This document shows positions 12,401 through 23,194 of a DNA stretch of 34,008 nt, piece after piece. This stretch comes from Pelargonium nanum. Lineage: Eukaryota > Streptophyta > Magnoliopsida > Geraniales > Geraniaceae. The stretch spans positions 1 to 34,008 of the forward strand of contig JAYMTF010000549.1 of NCBI GenBank assembly GCA_036897485.1, written 5' to 3'. The number at the start of each line of letters is the position of its first letter. Position 1 is the first letter of the stretch. The position numbers and the translations under genes were made by a program. The notes below the pieces were generated by a model. That model had not been told where the DNA came from, ran no database searches, and saw only the letters and a program-made list of their open reading frames with translations.

Positions 12401-13922
12401 CAGGTATGGATTAAATTATAAAGTTTATACATTTTTTCAGCCATACTAATATGATGAAAATAGAAGGAGCATTAGAGATTTAAGGAACGCAAAGCTAAGA
12501 GATGGAAGATAAAAGATAAGAACAGAGTGCTTACAACTGTTACAGAAGTAGTGACCACAATCCATAGCTGTCACCTCTTTGCTAGGTACATCATCCATGC
12601 AAATATGGCACATAACCATGGAAGATGAGTGTGTTGAAAAGAGATTATCAGATTCAACTTTCACGCCTGCTTCAGCATACAACTTCTCTTTCCCATCCTC
12701 AACAAGCACTGCAATTACCTTTTCAACATCCCAACGGTAATGAATGAGCAAAGTTCGTGCATGGTGTTCCTTCAAGGACAGCAAGTCCATCACTTGTTGC
12801 AAATCTCGTCTCTGCATAGTTCACCATTTGATACCATTTTTTATCCAGCATGACTTAAAACTTTGCGACAAAGATATATATGAAAGAACACCAGTACAAT
12901 AGAGGACAGTTGCACAAGAAGTTTTACCTGAGCAACCAAGAGAGATTCTTTTGTGATTACCTGCAAGGCCGAAAATGTCACAAACAGACATAACAATTAC
13001 AAAATGAAGTCAAGAAAAGGGGCTCTGAAAACCCTGGACCGTTTGCACAAATTAGCACGTAACTGCTGAAACTAGAGAGAATCGGGTAAAAATAGGGACC
13101 TATTAATGCTACATTTGGATTGCATCTCATGTTCTTAAATATTATGGTACTGTATACTATTTCTTTTTCTTTTTCATCAGCAAGCATAGCAACCGATGCT
13201 CGAACCTGAGAGACCTAAAGAGAAACAAGCACCTTAAGCCACTTGTTCCGATGATGGTTGTTAACTGTGTACTATTTAAATACTTGATCAATAGAAGGCT
13301 ACACACTAAAAATGTCACAGATCATATATTCAATTCAAGACAGCATTCCTATTGCTCTCAGGTCTCAGCATCCTAACATGATCAATTTTAACATACTTAG
13401 CTGCATGATTCACCCTATATCATCATAGATCATAACTGAAGATTTCCATAGTTGCATTTATTTTCCTATATCGTCAAAGTTAATAATTTAAATAAATGCC
13501 TAAGCTACACGCCTACACCAACCAATCTCACAGATAAACAACTGTAAAAATGCAGCAAAGTACAACAAATAAAATGCTCAGAGACAGAGTCCTTCACCTG
13601 AGCTAATAATACAGCTTTTTGTGACTGAAAATTTGAGACTTTTCAATAGCATAAGAAAAAGAAAAAGAGAGAACTCAATCATTTCCACCATTATCTCAGC
13701 CACCACCACCACTCACAGGTTTAAAAAAATCTCGCCCAAATTCGAAAGAAAAAGAAAAAACCACCTGACCTTAATAGATGGACCACCGGAATTAGTCCAG
13801 GGCAGCTCGTTCTCAATATCCTGAAACCCATCCAAATAGAGGCGATCGTCGGCGTCTTCTTCTTCTTCATCGTCGTAACCGAGATAGTAGTAGTCATCGT
13901 CACTGCTCAGGTAGTCACCCAT
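8593..13922 (-). CDS. ARI2: RBR-type E3 ubiquitin ligase, ARIADNE1/ARIADNE2-like
   Basis: RBR ligases take ubiquitin from an E2 onto a RING2 cysteine and pass it to a substrate. Coding exons are 13770-13922, 12928-12960 (33-nt microexon VITKESLLVAQ), 12535-12811, 11262-11742, 9424-9972 and one starting at 9100; a last exon is probably 8593-8688. The first five keep phase over 1493 nt. In order: acidic N terminus (1-51); UBA-like helices (about 63-105); RING1 with C130, C133, C147, H149, C152, C155, C174 and C179; IBR (about 200-263); RING2 (290-318) with CPKC and NGGCN, where C303 is the expected catalytic cysteine; then a helical Ariadne domain including RLFRSRRVLSYSYP. The order and the VITKESLL microexon match Arabidopsis ARI1/ARI2. 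The C terminus is uncertain: exon 6 has no convincing phase-0 donor and would otherwise read to a stop at 8869, while 8593-8688 encodes a tail like the family's DLNLPAE ending. Confidence 0.9.
9338..9416. repeat. Compound (GT)n-(GA)25 microsatellite in an ARIADNE intron
   Basis: An interrupted GT run (about 9338-9363) passes into 25 perfect GA repeats (9367-9416). On the minus-strand transcript this is a CU tract beginning about six bases after the exon 5 splice donor (GTAGGT, at 9423-9418), followed by AC repeats. It is likely length-polymorphic between individuals. Confidence 0.97.
10636..10740. repeat. 39-bp tandem repeat, about 2.7 copies, in an ARIADNE intron
   Basis: GCATATGAAA starts at 10636, 10675 and 10714, giving a 39-bp period. 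Copies 1 and 2 are nearly identical and copy 3 is more diverged. It lies in the 1.3-kb intron between exons 4 and 5 (9973-11261), with no coding sense. Confidence 0.85.
13598..13624 (-). other. Possible alternative 27-nt microexon in ARIADNE intron 1
   Basis: On the minus strand, TCTCAAATTTTCAG is followed by 27 nt ending GCTCAG and then GTGAAG. This resembles an acceptor, a mini-exon and a donor. The 27 nt read in frame as SQKAVLLAQ and resemble the used 33-nt microexon at 12928-12960 (VITKESLLVAQ) in both DNA (TCACAAAA at the start, GCTCAGGT at the end) and peptide (xKxxLLxAQ). Both lengths are multiples of three and both sit between phase-0 junctions, so either could be spliced in. Whether it is used is unknown. 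Confidence 0.4.
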
Positions 13923-14033
13923 TGCTCTACGTCGCACATAGATAACAAAACAAAACAAAACAGATCGATCAGGGAAAGAGAAACTTAGAGAGCAAGCAAG
14001 CAAGAAGAAGAAGAAAGAGGGTTAATGGAGGAA

Positions 14034-14041
14034 TAGGGTTT
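14034..14041 (-). promoter_or_regulatory. Telo-box-like AAACCCTA upstream of the ARIADNE gene
   Basis: On the minus strand AAACCCTA lies about 110 bases upstream of the ARIADNE start codon, in a CT-rich leader. Telo-boxes are common near transcription starts of plant housekeeping genes. Function here is inference. Confidence 0.4.
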
Positions 14042-14073
14042 AGAGTGGATAATCAGAAAACCTAGTGATTAAC

Positions 14074-14079
14074 GGCCCA
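14074..14079 (-). promoter_or_regulatory. Site II element TGGGCC upstream of the ARIADNE gene
   Basis: TGGGCC on the minus strand, about 150 bases upstream of the ATG and close to the telo-box. The telo-box plus site II (TGGGCY, TCP-bound) pairing is known from plant housekeeping promoters. No TATA box is evident nearby. Confidence 0.4.
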
Positions 14080-14099
14080 GCCACTCCAGCTCTGGAGCT

Positions 14100-15521
14100 T
14101 GTTTGCTCTGTGCAGTAATGTAATCAATCATTAAAGCTAACGTTTTTATGATCGATCGGTAAACAGCACCACCTTCTGTTACCTTTTTTCACTGCTTCTC
14201 GTATCTGCTTCCGCTTTTGTCGCCAAGATATGCCTCGTTCGTTACTCACTGATTATCTAATTAGCTACTGGTGCTTAAAGAATGTGTTTTTATTTATTTT
14301 TCTGGATTGTTTGTGGTGTGGGAAATGGAAACAATATGGATACGTTTTCTTAAATTTTATTATTATTATTTGTTGCTTGGCGTTTACCTATGTATGCATC
14401 AACCGTGGCTTATAAACACTGGTCTGGTCAGATGTTCCCAGCATCAAAGGTAATTAAGTATTGCGTATACGTCTCAGATTCCCACACTGTTTGCTTCAGC
14501 CTTCAGAAGTAGAGTTGGCAAATCACGTTTCGGTCGGGTTTTTATCTCGTAATCTGAATCCGACCTACAAATACTTCGAGTTTAGTTGGATTTCGAGTCA
14601 GGTACAAGATAAACTCGAAAGTTGATCGGGACAAGGTGGTCGCGGCCTATATTTGAGTTCAAATTGTTAGTTCTGAGTAGTAATTTTACTTTTGTAACGG
14701 TCCGAATACTTTCTTTATCCAACAACGAGACCGTCCGGTACTTAAGTGACACTGTGGAGTCTTTTTTTTTAATGGCTTTCTAGGTCATCCAAAGGGTGGA
14801 GACTGAAGAGTTATTTCCAAAGGACACCTCACTGATTCAACAGTGAAATAGGAAGAGCTATCAAATCATCTAACTCCAACAAACAGAACACAACTTCCAA
14901 CACCACAACCATGGACTTTACTAACAAATTTTCCCATCATTTTTGCTCACACTTGAAAGCCAATGTTTAACATTTATGCACCCAAAAATGAAAATGAAAG
15001 AGAGATTCACAAAATATAAAAAAGCAGGCTTTTCTTACAAGGAAGAAATACTTGGTGATGTCAACAATGTGCCAATTTTACTTTTCAATTGGAGCTTAGC
15101 AAATTAATTCAACCATCTTTATAAGCATTTCTTAATCACTCACAACCACCCACCAACCAACCAATTTTTACCTATATGCATTGAAAATTCAATGCCGATC
15201 AATCAGTTTGAGACTTTGAGGGTCTTTGACCAACTTTTGCCTAAAAACAGACACAATCAACAATACTTGCTCACTGTTCACCCCTCTGCTAACCACATAC
15301 TAGGCTAGTTCAAGGGGTTGATACAAAATAGATAACTGCTATCCAGCAAGACAGTTTATAAAAAAATTGAACCCGAAGTCTACTAACATAAACTTCTAGA
15401 CAGAGACCTACATGCAAAAAGAATGCTTTTTCATGTCTTGTACAACAAATGTGAGCCATTGTCCAGGAAGCATAAAAGTAGCCACGTAAATATTACAAAA
15501 AGAAGATTAGTTCCATTACAT
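14100..15521. other. Intergenic DNA between ARIADNE promoter and RPS9 3' end
   Basis: No gene is supported. Around 14513 the sequence TAGAGTTGGCAAATCACG resembles a hAT-type terminus, followed by GGTCGGGTT-like words to about 14650, so this is probably an old repeat; I cannot find a matching second end. The RPS9 3' untranslated region should occupy roughly 15300-15521. Confidence 0.45.
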
Positions 15522-17461
15522 TTAACGTTTGGAATACTGTGGAGCTTTGCGAGCTTTCTTGAGACCAACTTTCTTCCTCTCAACTATTCTTGAGTCCCTG
15601 GTCAGCAGCCCTTCCTCTCTCAGAGGTGCCCTGTGAGCCTCACTCACCTTTAGCAATGCACGAGCAACACCAAGGGAAATTGCTTGAGCCTGGCCAGAGA
15701 GACCACCCCCATGGGCTTTAATGAAGACATCAAAACTATTCTCATATCCCAAAGCCATTAATGGGTATTTGACATATTCAATCCACAATGGATTGCCTTG
15801 AAGATATTCCTGTAAGCATTTAAAAATTAAAACTTCAATATCAAGGGTTGCATGATGAATTCACCTAGAAGAGAATAACTACAGTGTACTGAAAATACTT
15901 AAATTAAAGTGAAACAAATCCATGGAACTCAATTTCCTAAGAGTGACAAACCTATTTTAGTGTTTCAGACAGAATACAATGACCAGCCTTAGGCTACATG
16001 TGACTACAGCAATTGCAGTATTAGTTTAGTCTTCCTATCCATATGGCCTATATACATCTGTTTATATTATATCATCACTGTCCTTGAAAATTAACATAGA
16101 AATAATGACTATAATAGTAAGGAAAATGATCTTGAATCATAAACTTTGAATGCAGGGATGATAGATGACAAATGGCCTTGCCATGATTAAGGATGGGAAA
16201 AGCCCTCGTACCTTTCATCAATTAAGAATGAAAACATACTGGAAGTTTGAAAATGCTAAATAGTCCACACATGCTTACTGACTAATTACTTTCGAGCTAT
16301 TAACAGGCTATATATTTCATAAACCATCCAAAATTACAAAGTTAACACTTTAACATACAGTCAATATTCATATATTTTACCTGATGTTATCCAATTTTAA
16401 GAAAAACAAAGCTTATGTCCAAAGCAGTGATGCTTTAACAAAGGAAAGAAAAGTCCATAGAAGATGACTTAATTTGAAACTTGAAAATGTTGAAGAGTGA
16501 AAAACAACTCAAATTCAGGCAAAACATGATTATTTCATAACCTGCCAAGATCCCAAGCCAATGTTTCTCAGCCACACGGATCAAAGTATTGAATTAGAGT
16601 CAAGTTTCATCAATCAACTATGAATATGATAGCATCTTAATTTAACACTGTTACATAAGAAATGAAAAAGAAAGTCTCGTTCTTTTTATTCTTCTTTCTT
16701 CAGGTAAATCATTAAAGTCAAGCTCACATGTAAAAATAAAATAAAAAAAATAAGTCTCTACAATGACCCTTCTAACAAAGAAAGAAAACAACTTCAAAGA
16801 TTTCTTGAGCTAGCCAGCATAAAACAATTCAGAAAAAAAAAATTACAAGTACAGTTTCGGATGATTCATTTCTCCAAAGCACAATGCAAAAGCAATTTAA
16901 CCAAATTGTATCAATCATTAGTTCCTTATAGCTACGGGATAACCAGAAGGTCTACTAGAACCACTGACTAACCGAGCTACAATTACACAATAATTGGAAT
17001 AAAAACCCCTACTCTTAACTCATTACAGTACAGTCCACAATTTAACCAAATTGTATCAATCATTAGTTTCTTTGAGTGAAATTGTGCATGGGGGTGAGAG
17101 AATGGACCTTGGCATCGCGGTAATTGATGAAAATTTGGCCGGTTCCGTCGAGAAGAACAACGCGAGCAATGGCGCATTTGCGACGACCGGTGCCGTGAAT
17201 ACGCTGAGCAGCGATGCCGCCAGGAAGCCTGGACTTGACGTATGGCTTGATGTGTCGGGGATTCATGCCTTCTCGGGTCTCCGGCGGCGCATCAGGAGAA
17301 GCGACGGTGGCAGTGATGAGGAGGGAGGGGTTTCTGGACTTGCGGGAGATGGGGAGGGAAGTGGAGCGGGAGAAAGAGAGGGTGTTTGGCAGCTGAGAAA
17401 CTTGGGAGGAAAAAGAGAGGTGGGAAAGAGAGGATGTGAGGGACGAGATGGATAGAGCCAT
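15522..17461 (-). CDS. RPS9: Plastid 30S ribosomal protein S9 (nuclear-encoded precursor)
   Basis: This is a structural protein of the small subunit of the chloroplast ribosome, near the P-site tRNA. Two exons, 17108-17461 and 15522-15809, join in phase 0 across a 1.3-kb intron to give 213 residues, close to Arabidopsis plastid S9. Residues 1 to about 50 are Ser/Thr-rich with few acidic residues ([17 protein letters not shown]), a typical chloroplast transit peptide. The bacterial S9 core follows: [48 protein letters not shown], and the basic C terminus [20 protein letters not shown] ending in SKR, which in bacteria reaches into the P site. The start is the only ATG that gives a full transit peptide. 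The C-terminal motifs are complete. Confidence 0.96.
16893..17068. repeat. 31-bp perfect direct repeat near the RPS9 intron donor
   Basis: The stretch beginning CAATTTAACCAAATTG occurs at 16893-16923 and again at 17038-17068, identical over 31 bases and 145 bases apart. Both copies lie in the RPS9 intron, the second ending about 40 bases from the donor at 17107. It looks like a local duplication or a patchy insertion scar. Confidence 0.85.
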
Positions 17462-18691
17462 GTCGCTCGTTCTGGTTCTGGGTCTGTGAATGGATTTCGT
17501 TGGACTCTCTTTTGAGCAGTGAAGTGGAAGAAGATAATGTATTCGAAATGACGAAAATGGCCCTTTTTGAAGGGTGTCATCCTCTGTTTTCGTCTTTTTG
17601 ACATTTTGTTACTCCTCCACTCTTCAGCTTTCCACAACCACATCCGACAGCCTTTATAATAATACAGGTAAAAACTCCAATTTTGCTACTGAATTTTCTT
17701 ATATCGATCAAATTTAGTTTAAAGAATTATTTTGTTTACGTGATGGTAATGATCCAGTTGTATAAAATGATTTACGTGATCTACACATGACTTGTTGTAT
17801 TATGTCCATTTGTATAAGAAGCTTGTAAAGCACATAATAGTTGTCTATTTAATCAATTCAGTGAAAGACTTGACACGGATAAAACATTCCTCCTAATTTC
17901 CCAAGTTACATAGCACATCACAATAAATAATTTTCTCCATCAAACAACAAAACTGAACAACCATTTAGTGACACCAGCTGTGGAGTAATTTATTATTGGA
18001 GACTTGGAGTGATAAGCACTTTATAAGATCATAGGCATCAAGAGTTTGGTCAGTCACTTGTTGCCCGACCAGAGAGAAGGCATATTCTTGGGATTTTGCT
18101 AATGATGTCTTGTATGTCATATATTGAATTTTGCTAATGGACATTGTGTGGGTTGAGTGCGCATATTCAACCCATCCGCATATATTGCATGACATACCAA
18201 TGCATGTCGAGTTCAAATTGCTAGCTCTATGTATATTTTCAGTAATTTTCCGTTATCAAACTAAAAATTTGATATTGAGTTAGCATACACAACCCCTTGG
18301 CTATCAAATTGTAAAATTGGAGGACGATGAGAAAGAAGAGAAACAAAACAATTTCAACTCAATTCAAGTAGGCACCAGCTAAACATGCAAAAGAGTTGGT
18401 TAGAGATGTTACATATGAATAACCAAACTACTTCCAAATCAAATCTCCCATCCATCACCACAGATGATTCAATTGCTCCCTACCCCAACAAAAATGAATA
18501 ACCAAACTACTTCTAAATACACCAACACCAAAATCAATCTCCACTTATTGGAAGAGCCATACTCATAAGTTTTGATCAATTCTCTCTCTTACTCCCCTGT
18601 TTAGATGGAGAAGTGAAACCTATGCTTTAGTACAATGTGTATCAATAAGTTACAGCTAACTTCAAGGTGACCCTTTTGATTTCCATTCAGA
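17462..18691. other. RPS9 promoter and MATE 3' flank
   Basis: This segment should contain the RPS9 leader and promoter (right of 17461) and the MATE 3' untranslated region (left of 18692). A minus-strand TATTATTATAAAGG at about 17652-17665 could serve as a TATA element, though it is rather far from the start codon. A short direct repeat (ATGAATAACCAAACTACTTC) occurs at 18415 and 18494. An 83-codon frame at 17965-18216 has no recognisable domain. Confidence 0.4.
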
Positions 18692-21684
18692 TTATTCTAT
18701 TGCAGCTGATCCTCCCCATCTTGTAACGCGGCTCTCCGCTTCCTCAGCCTGCAAATTCGACATAACAAACAATTGAGAACCAAAATAGATATCATGATCA
18801 CAACAATATGCTCATATATACTAGGCCAAAGTGATGCATGGAATTGAGTAGAGAACAATTAAACCAGCTGCTACTCACTTCTCTCCTCCAGTTGGTTATT
18901 GAGGTGACCACTATCAGAATAATTGTTTGCAGACAAATTCCTCCAATCATTCCTGACCATATACCCTGCAACAATCACAAAAACATAAGTATATATTATG
19001 TACAAAAACATAAGTATATGATGTTGATATAGATGTAAATTAAGTTTTGAGTATCTAACCATTGCTCCAAAACCAAATGTGAATCCCAAAAGTATGCCGG
19101 CGGGCAAACCAACAATGTAGTAGCAACCTATGTTGATGTATGCAACAAGAGATTGCCATCCAGCTCCAACAGCAACACCTAAAGAAACACAAGCAGCATT
19201 AGAAATCGTGGGGTTTATTATGAGTTTAAGCAACTTGAAATAACATAAGATAGCGTATATGCTCACCGGACAAGACTGGCTGAAGACTGTTTAGCAGCAC
19301 GGTGATTCCCAGCAAGATGGCGAGTTTTGTAGTCTCCGCGGCAACTGCTTCACTGGTGGTAAAAAGGTAGGGGAAATAATCTCTAGTTGCAAACACTAAG
19401 GCCATGCAAACAACTCCAATGGAGACTGATGTGATAGATACCACTCCCACTGCGAATTTTGCGGCTTTAGCATTACCAGCTCCCAGTTCATTTGACACTC
19501 TCACACTGTCATATGTAACACACATGGTTAGTTGATCTGATACTTTCAATGTTTGCTTTGAAGACAGTGAAAGTAGCAGGAAATATGAAGCCATACACGG
19601 GATTAGTGTAAGGCAGCAAGTTTCTATAACTATCCTCCATCTTCTAGTTATAGTTCTAGGTACAAAATGCAACATTTGCACATTCATGTTGTGTTACAAG
19701 AAATAAAGAAGAAAGAGATGCAGGGAACATTACCTGATAGCAGCATTGAACCCGAGTGCAATCATAGCGTCCCATCCTTGAATGTTCATGCTGCGAAGAA
19801 TGGAATTGAAGTTAAAAGCTATTTCTTTTTTTTTTAAGGTAAGTTAAAAGCTATTTCCAACAATACAAAGAGGATGTTTTGACATTATCCAATCAATATA
19901 CAACAATTAGTAGAGTAATTAGGTGAAAATGATGAAGCCCCCTACCAAATGGAGATGGCGTCGACTGGAATCAAAGGATCTGCCAGACGTCCTGTTATGA
20001 CCACCAGAATCATCAAGTACCAGAACTCCAAGCTGCAATACAATTCACTCAACAGCAGTCAATACTCAAGACAAAAGCAGATATATATAAGCTATGTGTT
20101 GCTAAAAAGTGTAGAAACGCACCACAACATAACAGCAGAAGCCAAGGAAAGCTTGACAAAGCCCCACAAGTCAGAAAACGCAAGAATTGAAAATCCACTC
20201 CAAGCACCATCAGACTTGGTGATGAAAATGTACAACAGCTGCCCGATAACAATCAGCCACCAGGATGTATTTAGAACGACCGCGGCTCCAACCAAGCCAT
20301 AGTTGAGCTTCAATATGACTAGCCAGCTAAAGAACGCGTGAAACACCAGAACTATAGCTGAAACCCAAGCCATGACCATCACTTTCCTCTGTGATTGCAA
20401 GAACTTCTGAATTGGAAAGTTCAATGCGTACGCAAACAGCTGTGGAAGCATATATATAGCAAATGTGCCTGTAGCATGAAGTCCAATAACATCAGTAAAA
20501 TGTGCCTGAGCAAGAAGCAACTCAACAATTGAATTTCAAGTAATGATACTGACCAGCAGCTTCAGAGATTTGAGTAGTCTCTCCAATGAGCTCCAGAATT
20601 GGAGGAGACCAAACATAAACTGGTACCAGCAGACAGGCAGTTGTGAGCAGGATCACCCAAGATCTCTGCATGTACACACCCAACATCCTCAGCTGCCCAG
20701 CTCCATAGGCTTGTCCACACAGTGTCTCCAATGCACTTCCCATTCCCAACTGTATGTATCAAATTCATAATTAGCTCTAATTATTATTGTTTCAAAGACA
20801 AACACTCAGTTGGATCGGTTTGATGGGTTGGTGCTTCTTCAAGTCAACAGGAAGGCTAACTAAGTTGCAGACTTGTTAGCCAAATTTTATTTTAATGCCC
20901 CTGTTAGCTCTAGTTTATTTCATATTCACCAGTCTGTGGGTGCGATTTCTCTTTTATTGGATGACTGTATTCCTACAATAAACACTATTAACTTTGATCG
21001 TCTCCCTCCTTAATCTATGCCTGCTATGGCTCTTTATCGAAAAAAGACAAACACTTAGTAGGCCAAGTGATTGATTTCACTTGGTTCTTCGAGGTATAAG
21101 TTTTAACTCTCGGTGTTTGTGCACTGGCTAATAAATAAAAAAACTGTTTCAAAGAAAACACATCATTAACTTGCAATCTTGCAAGTGGCCATAAACCTTT
21201 TGCAGCTATTGTTTCAAAGAAAACACATCATCAATTTGCAATCTTGCAAGTGGCCATAAACCTTTTGCAGCTTTTACTACATATAGCTCCCAATCGATAT
21301 CAGAATTGGAAGAGGAAAAGATGATAAGCCTCTGTCTACTTTTCAGAGAAAGTTTTTCTTTTTCCTTTTGTTAAAACAGAGTAATTAAGAAACAAATGAA
21401 ATGTTGTGAAATTATAATACCATGACGCCAAAGGCGAGACCGGCGATGACGGAGTTCTCGACGGAGACGGCGGCGAGCTCAACTTCGCCGACGAGACCGG
21501 CGAAGGTCTGAGTGAGGGCGCCGAGAGAGTACTGGCAGATGGCGGTGAAGATGGCGGGGCCGGCGAGCTTCCATAGATTCTTGGACTCGGCACCGAACTC
21601 CTTGAGATAGCTCACCGGCTTCTGCTGCTCCGAGTAGGAGCTGTTGTTGCTGTGGTTGTTGAGAAGCGGCGATTCTAGAGCCAT
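18692..21684 (-). CDS. DTX33: MATE/DTX efflux carrier, DTX33-like
   Basis: A proton- or sodium-coupled antiporter of the multidrug and toxic compound extrusion family; plant members move flavonoids, alkaloids, organic acids or hormones across the tonoplast or plasma membrane. Nine coding exons are 21421-21684, 20554-20749, 20123-20468, 19946-20032, 19734-19790, 19267-19505, 19060-19178, 18879-18965 and 18692-18748. All are GT-AG and in phase; 1452 nt give 483 residues, the usual length. Signatures: [17 protein letters not shown] in helix 1, [73 protein letters not shown] and [18 protein letters not shown]. Twelve helices are expected, and several hydrophobic blocks are visible. It resembles the Arabidopsis DTX29-DTX35 group, nearest DTX33 as I recall it. 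The substrate cannot be read from sequence. The first intron (20750-21420) carries repeat debris. Confidence 0.94.
20850..21030 (+). mobile_element. LINE-like RNase H-domain remnant in MATE intron 1
   Basis: On the plus strand, opposite to the MATE gene, one frame reads VNRKAN, a stop, then [19 protein letters not shown] and onward to [17 protein letters not shown]. The VNRxAN-VADxLAK pattern is that of the RNase H-like domain found at the 3' end of many plant LINE pol genes. The in-frame stop and lack of flanking pol sequence mark it as a dead fragment. No target duplication was found. The assignment rests on a short match. Confidence 0.5.
21046..21142 (+). mobile_element. Possible tRNA-derived SINE remnant in MATE intron 1
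   Basis: TAGGCCAAGTGATTGA near 21058 resembles a degenerate tRNA A-box region. AAGTTTTAACTCTCGG about 40 bases later resembles a decayed B-box (GTTCGAACTC). The stretch ends in an A-rich tail (AATAAATAAAAAAA). The order fits a plant SINE, but the boxes are weak and no flanking duplication was confirmed. Confidence 0.3.
21146..21272. repeat. Tandem duplication of about 65 bp in MATE intron 1
   Basis: A 62-base stretch starting GTTTCAAAGAAAACACATCA occurs at 21146-21207 and 21211-21272, with only about two differences between copies, so the duplication is young. It directly follows the SINE-like A-rich tail. Confidence 0.9.
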
Positions 21685-23194
21685 CGATCACAGCTACCAA
21701 AAACACTGCTTTCTCTTCCTTCAAAGTTCTCTGTTTGGGACTGAGAAGTGAACTGGGGAGGAACGAGATTTAAGGGGGGTTTTAACGATTGGTGTGGTGC
21801 GTGACTTTTGTTCGTTAAAATGGTTGAAAGGTTGTTAGTTACTACAACAAGTGCCCATTTGCTGACTCTACTTGATTAATTAGATGCAGCGCTCTCTCCT
21901 CTAATAACCTTTCTTCTTTATTTAGGTACGCATGGGATTTGGACTTGGAGGCTTCCCCATAGGCTGTATCTCCTGCCTCGGGTGACACGCCACAAGTTTA
22001 AGTACGACAGCCTAATCAGACTTTTGTTGATTTCGTGTTGACTAACATAACCCGTTTTATTATTTAGTAGAGTTTGTGTCGAACCTGTTTAGTTAAACAC
22101 GTCATAAACATGTCGTGTAACACATTCATTAACCCACCTATTTAAGGACAAAAATGTAAAATTTCAAATATATCATTTCAGGTCGGGTTAAATTTTGAAC
22201 TCAGTTATTTAAAAACGTATTACTCGTGTTATGTCGTGTCAATCCACTCTTAAACGGTAATATACATGTCAGTTTCGGGTTGGCCTATTTAACATGATAT
22301 CAAACTTTCAACACGACTCGCAAACACAAATTGTCAACCCTAATCCTACCGTCGTTCTTGGGCCTCTTTATTCTTCCTTTGCGACAAACGAATATTATTG
22401 TATTAAGCACATGGCATTATATTTTCAAACAAAACATTGTAAGATTGAAAGAAGTGTAGGGTTCAGGTGGTGCTGTCTCCGGTAGAGCCGATGGTCCAAA
22501 CTTCAAACAAGTGTTGAATAGGAAGTAGAAGTATGGGGTAGATGTTTAGGTGGATACTCTTTGGTACGGAAAATTTAGGTACTTTTGTTATGTACTTCAG
22601 TTTTTGTCCCTATTTTATTAACTTGCCAATGCCAATGGCTGCCTGTTTCTGTGCTTGACTTATAGTTGTAGTCAAACAACCCAGCTCAACGCTATTTTAC
22701 AGGTTGTGGATTCTTCCGATTCCACGTGGCTTAAAAACAGGAGAGAAGAGTAGATGCATTCAGATTTCAAGCTGAGTCAACACTTGTAACTCAAGGTTTT
22801 AAGAATCTGTCTCTCTCCACATTTTTGGTGTTGATATAACCCAGAAATTGACACATGATGATCAATTGAGCATAGAATGGTTGGTCACTTAACTGGTGGC
22901 TTAATTAATTTTATGTTACTGTTGCAACAATATTTCAGGAGTTTTTAAAGAAAAAAATGTTGTAGTGTGTATAGCCAAACTGAAGACTGCACAAACATAG
23001 CCAAATTGCCATCCATATTTGCCTTTCACTGAACACCAAGAAGCCATGTACAAGAAACAATGCATATTTACAAGAAACACATAACATTATAAGACATGTT
23101 GTGAAGACCTATATAAGTTCTTACATGAAATATGAAGAACCTTCAGCCCTTTATTTTCTCTGACAGTATGGCCCCGAAAAGGCCAGCAGAGGAA
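21685..23194. other. MATE promoter and F-box 3' flank, with an old repeat
   Basis: No gene is supported. A repeat-like block at about 21979-22340 contains several CGTGTT/ACACG and CCCG words (ACACGTCATAAACATGTCGTG, AACCCGTTTTATTA) of the kind found in common plant nonautonomous hAT repeats. Its right edge, reverse-complemented, begins AGGGTTGACAATTTG, and its left edge GGGTGACACG is a weak partner. A G-box-like CCACGTGG is at about 22721-22728. The F-box 3' untranslated region probably spans about 23050-23194. Confidence 0.4.

Noticed and set aside
14230-14453. Overlapping plus-strand frames of about 60 codons rich in hydrophobic residues
   Set aside because: The hydrophobicity follows from the T-rich DNA. 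There is no start context, homology or supporting gene structure.
17965-18216. 83-codon minus-strand frame containing SLVGQQVTDQTLDAYDLIKC
   Set aside because: It has protein-like composition, but no domain I recognise, no promoter and no splice partners; probably chance or a very old fragment.
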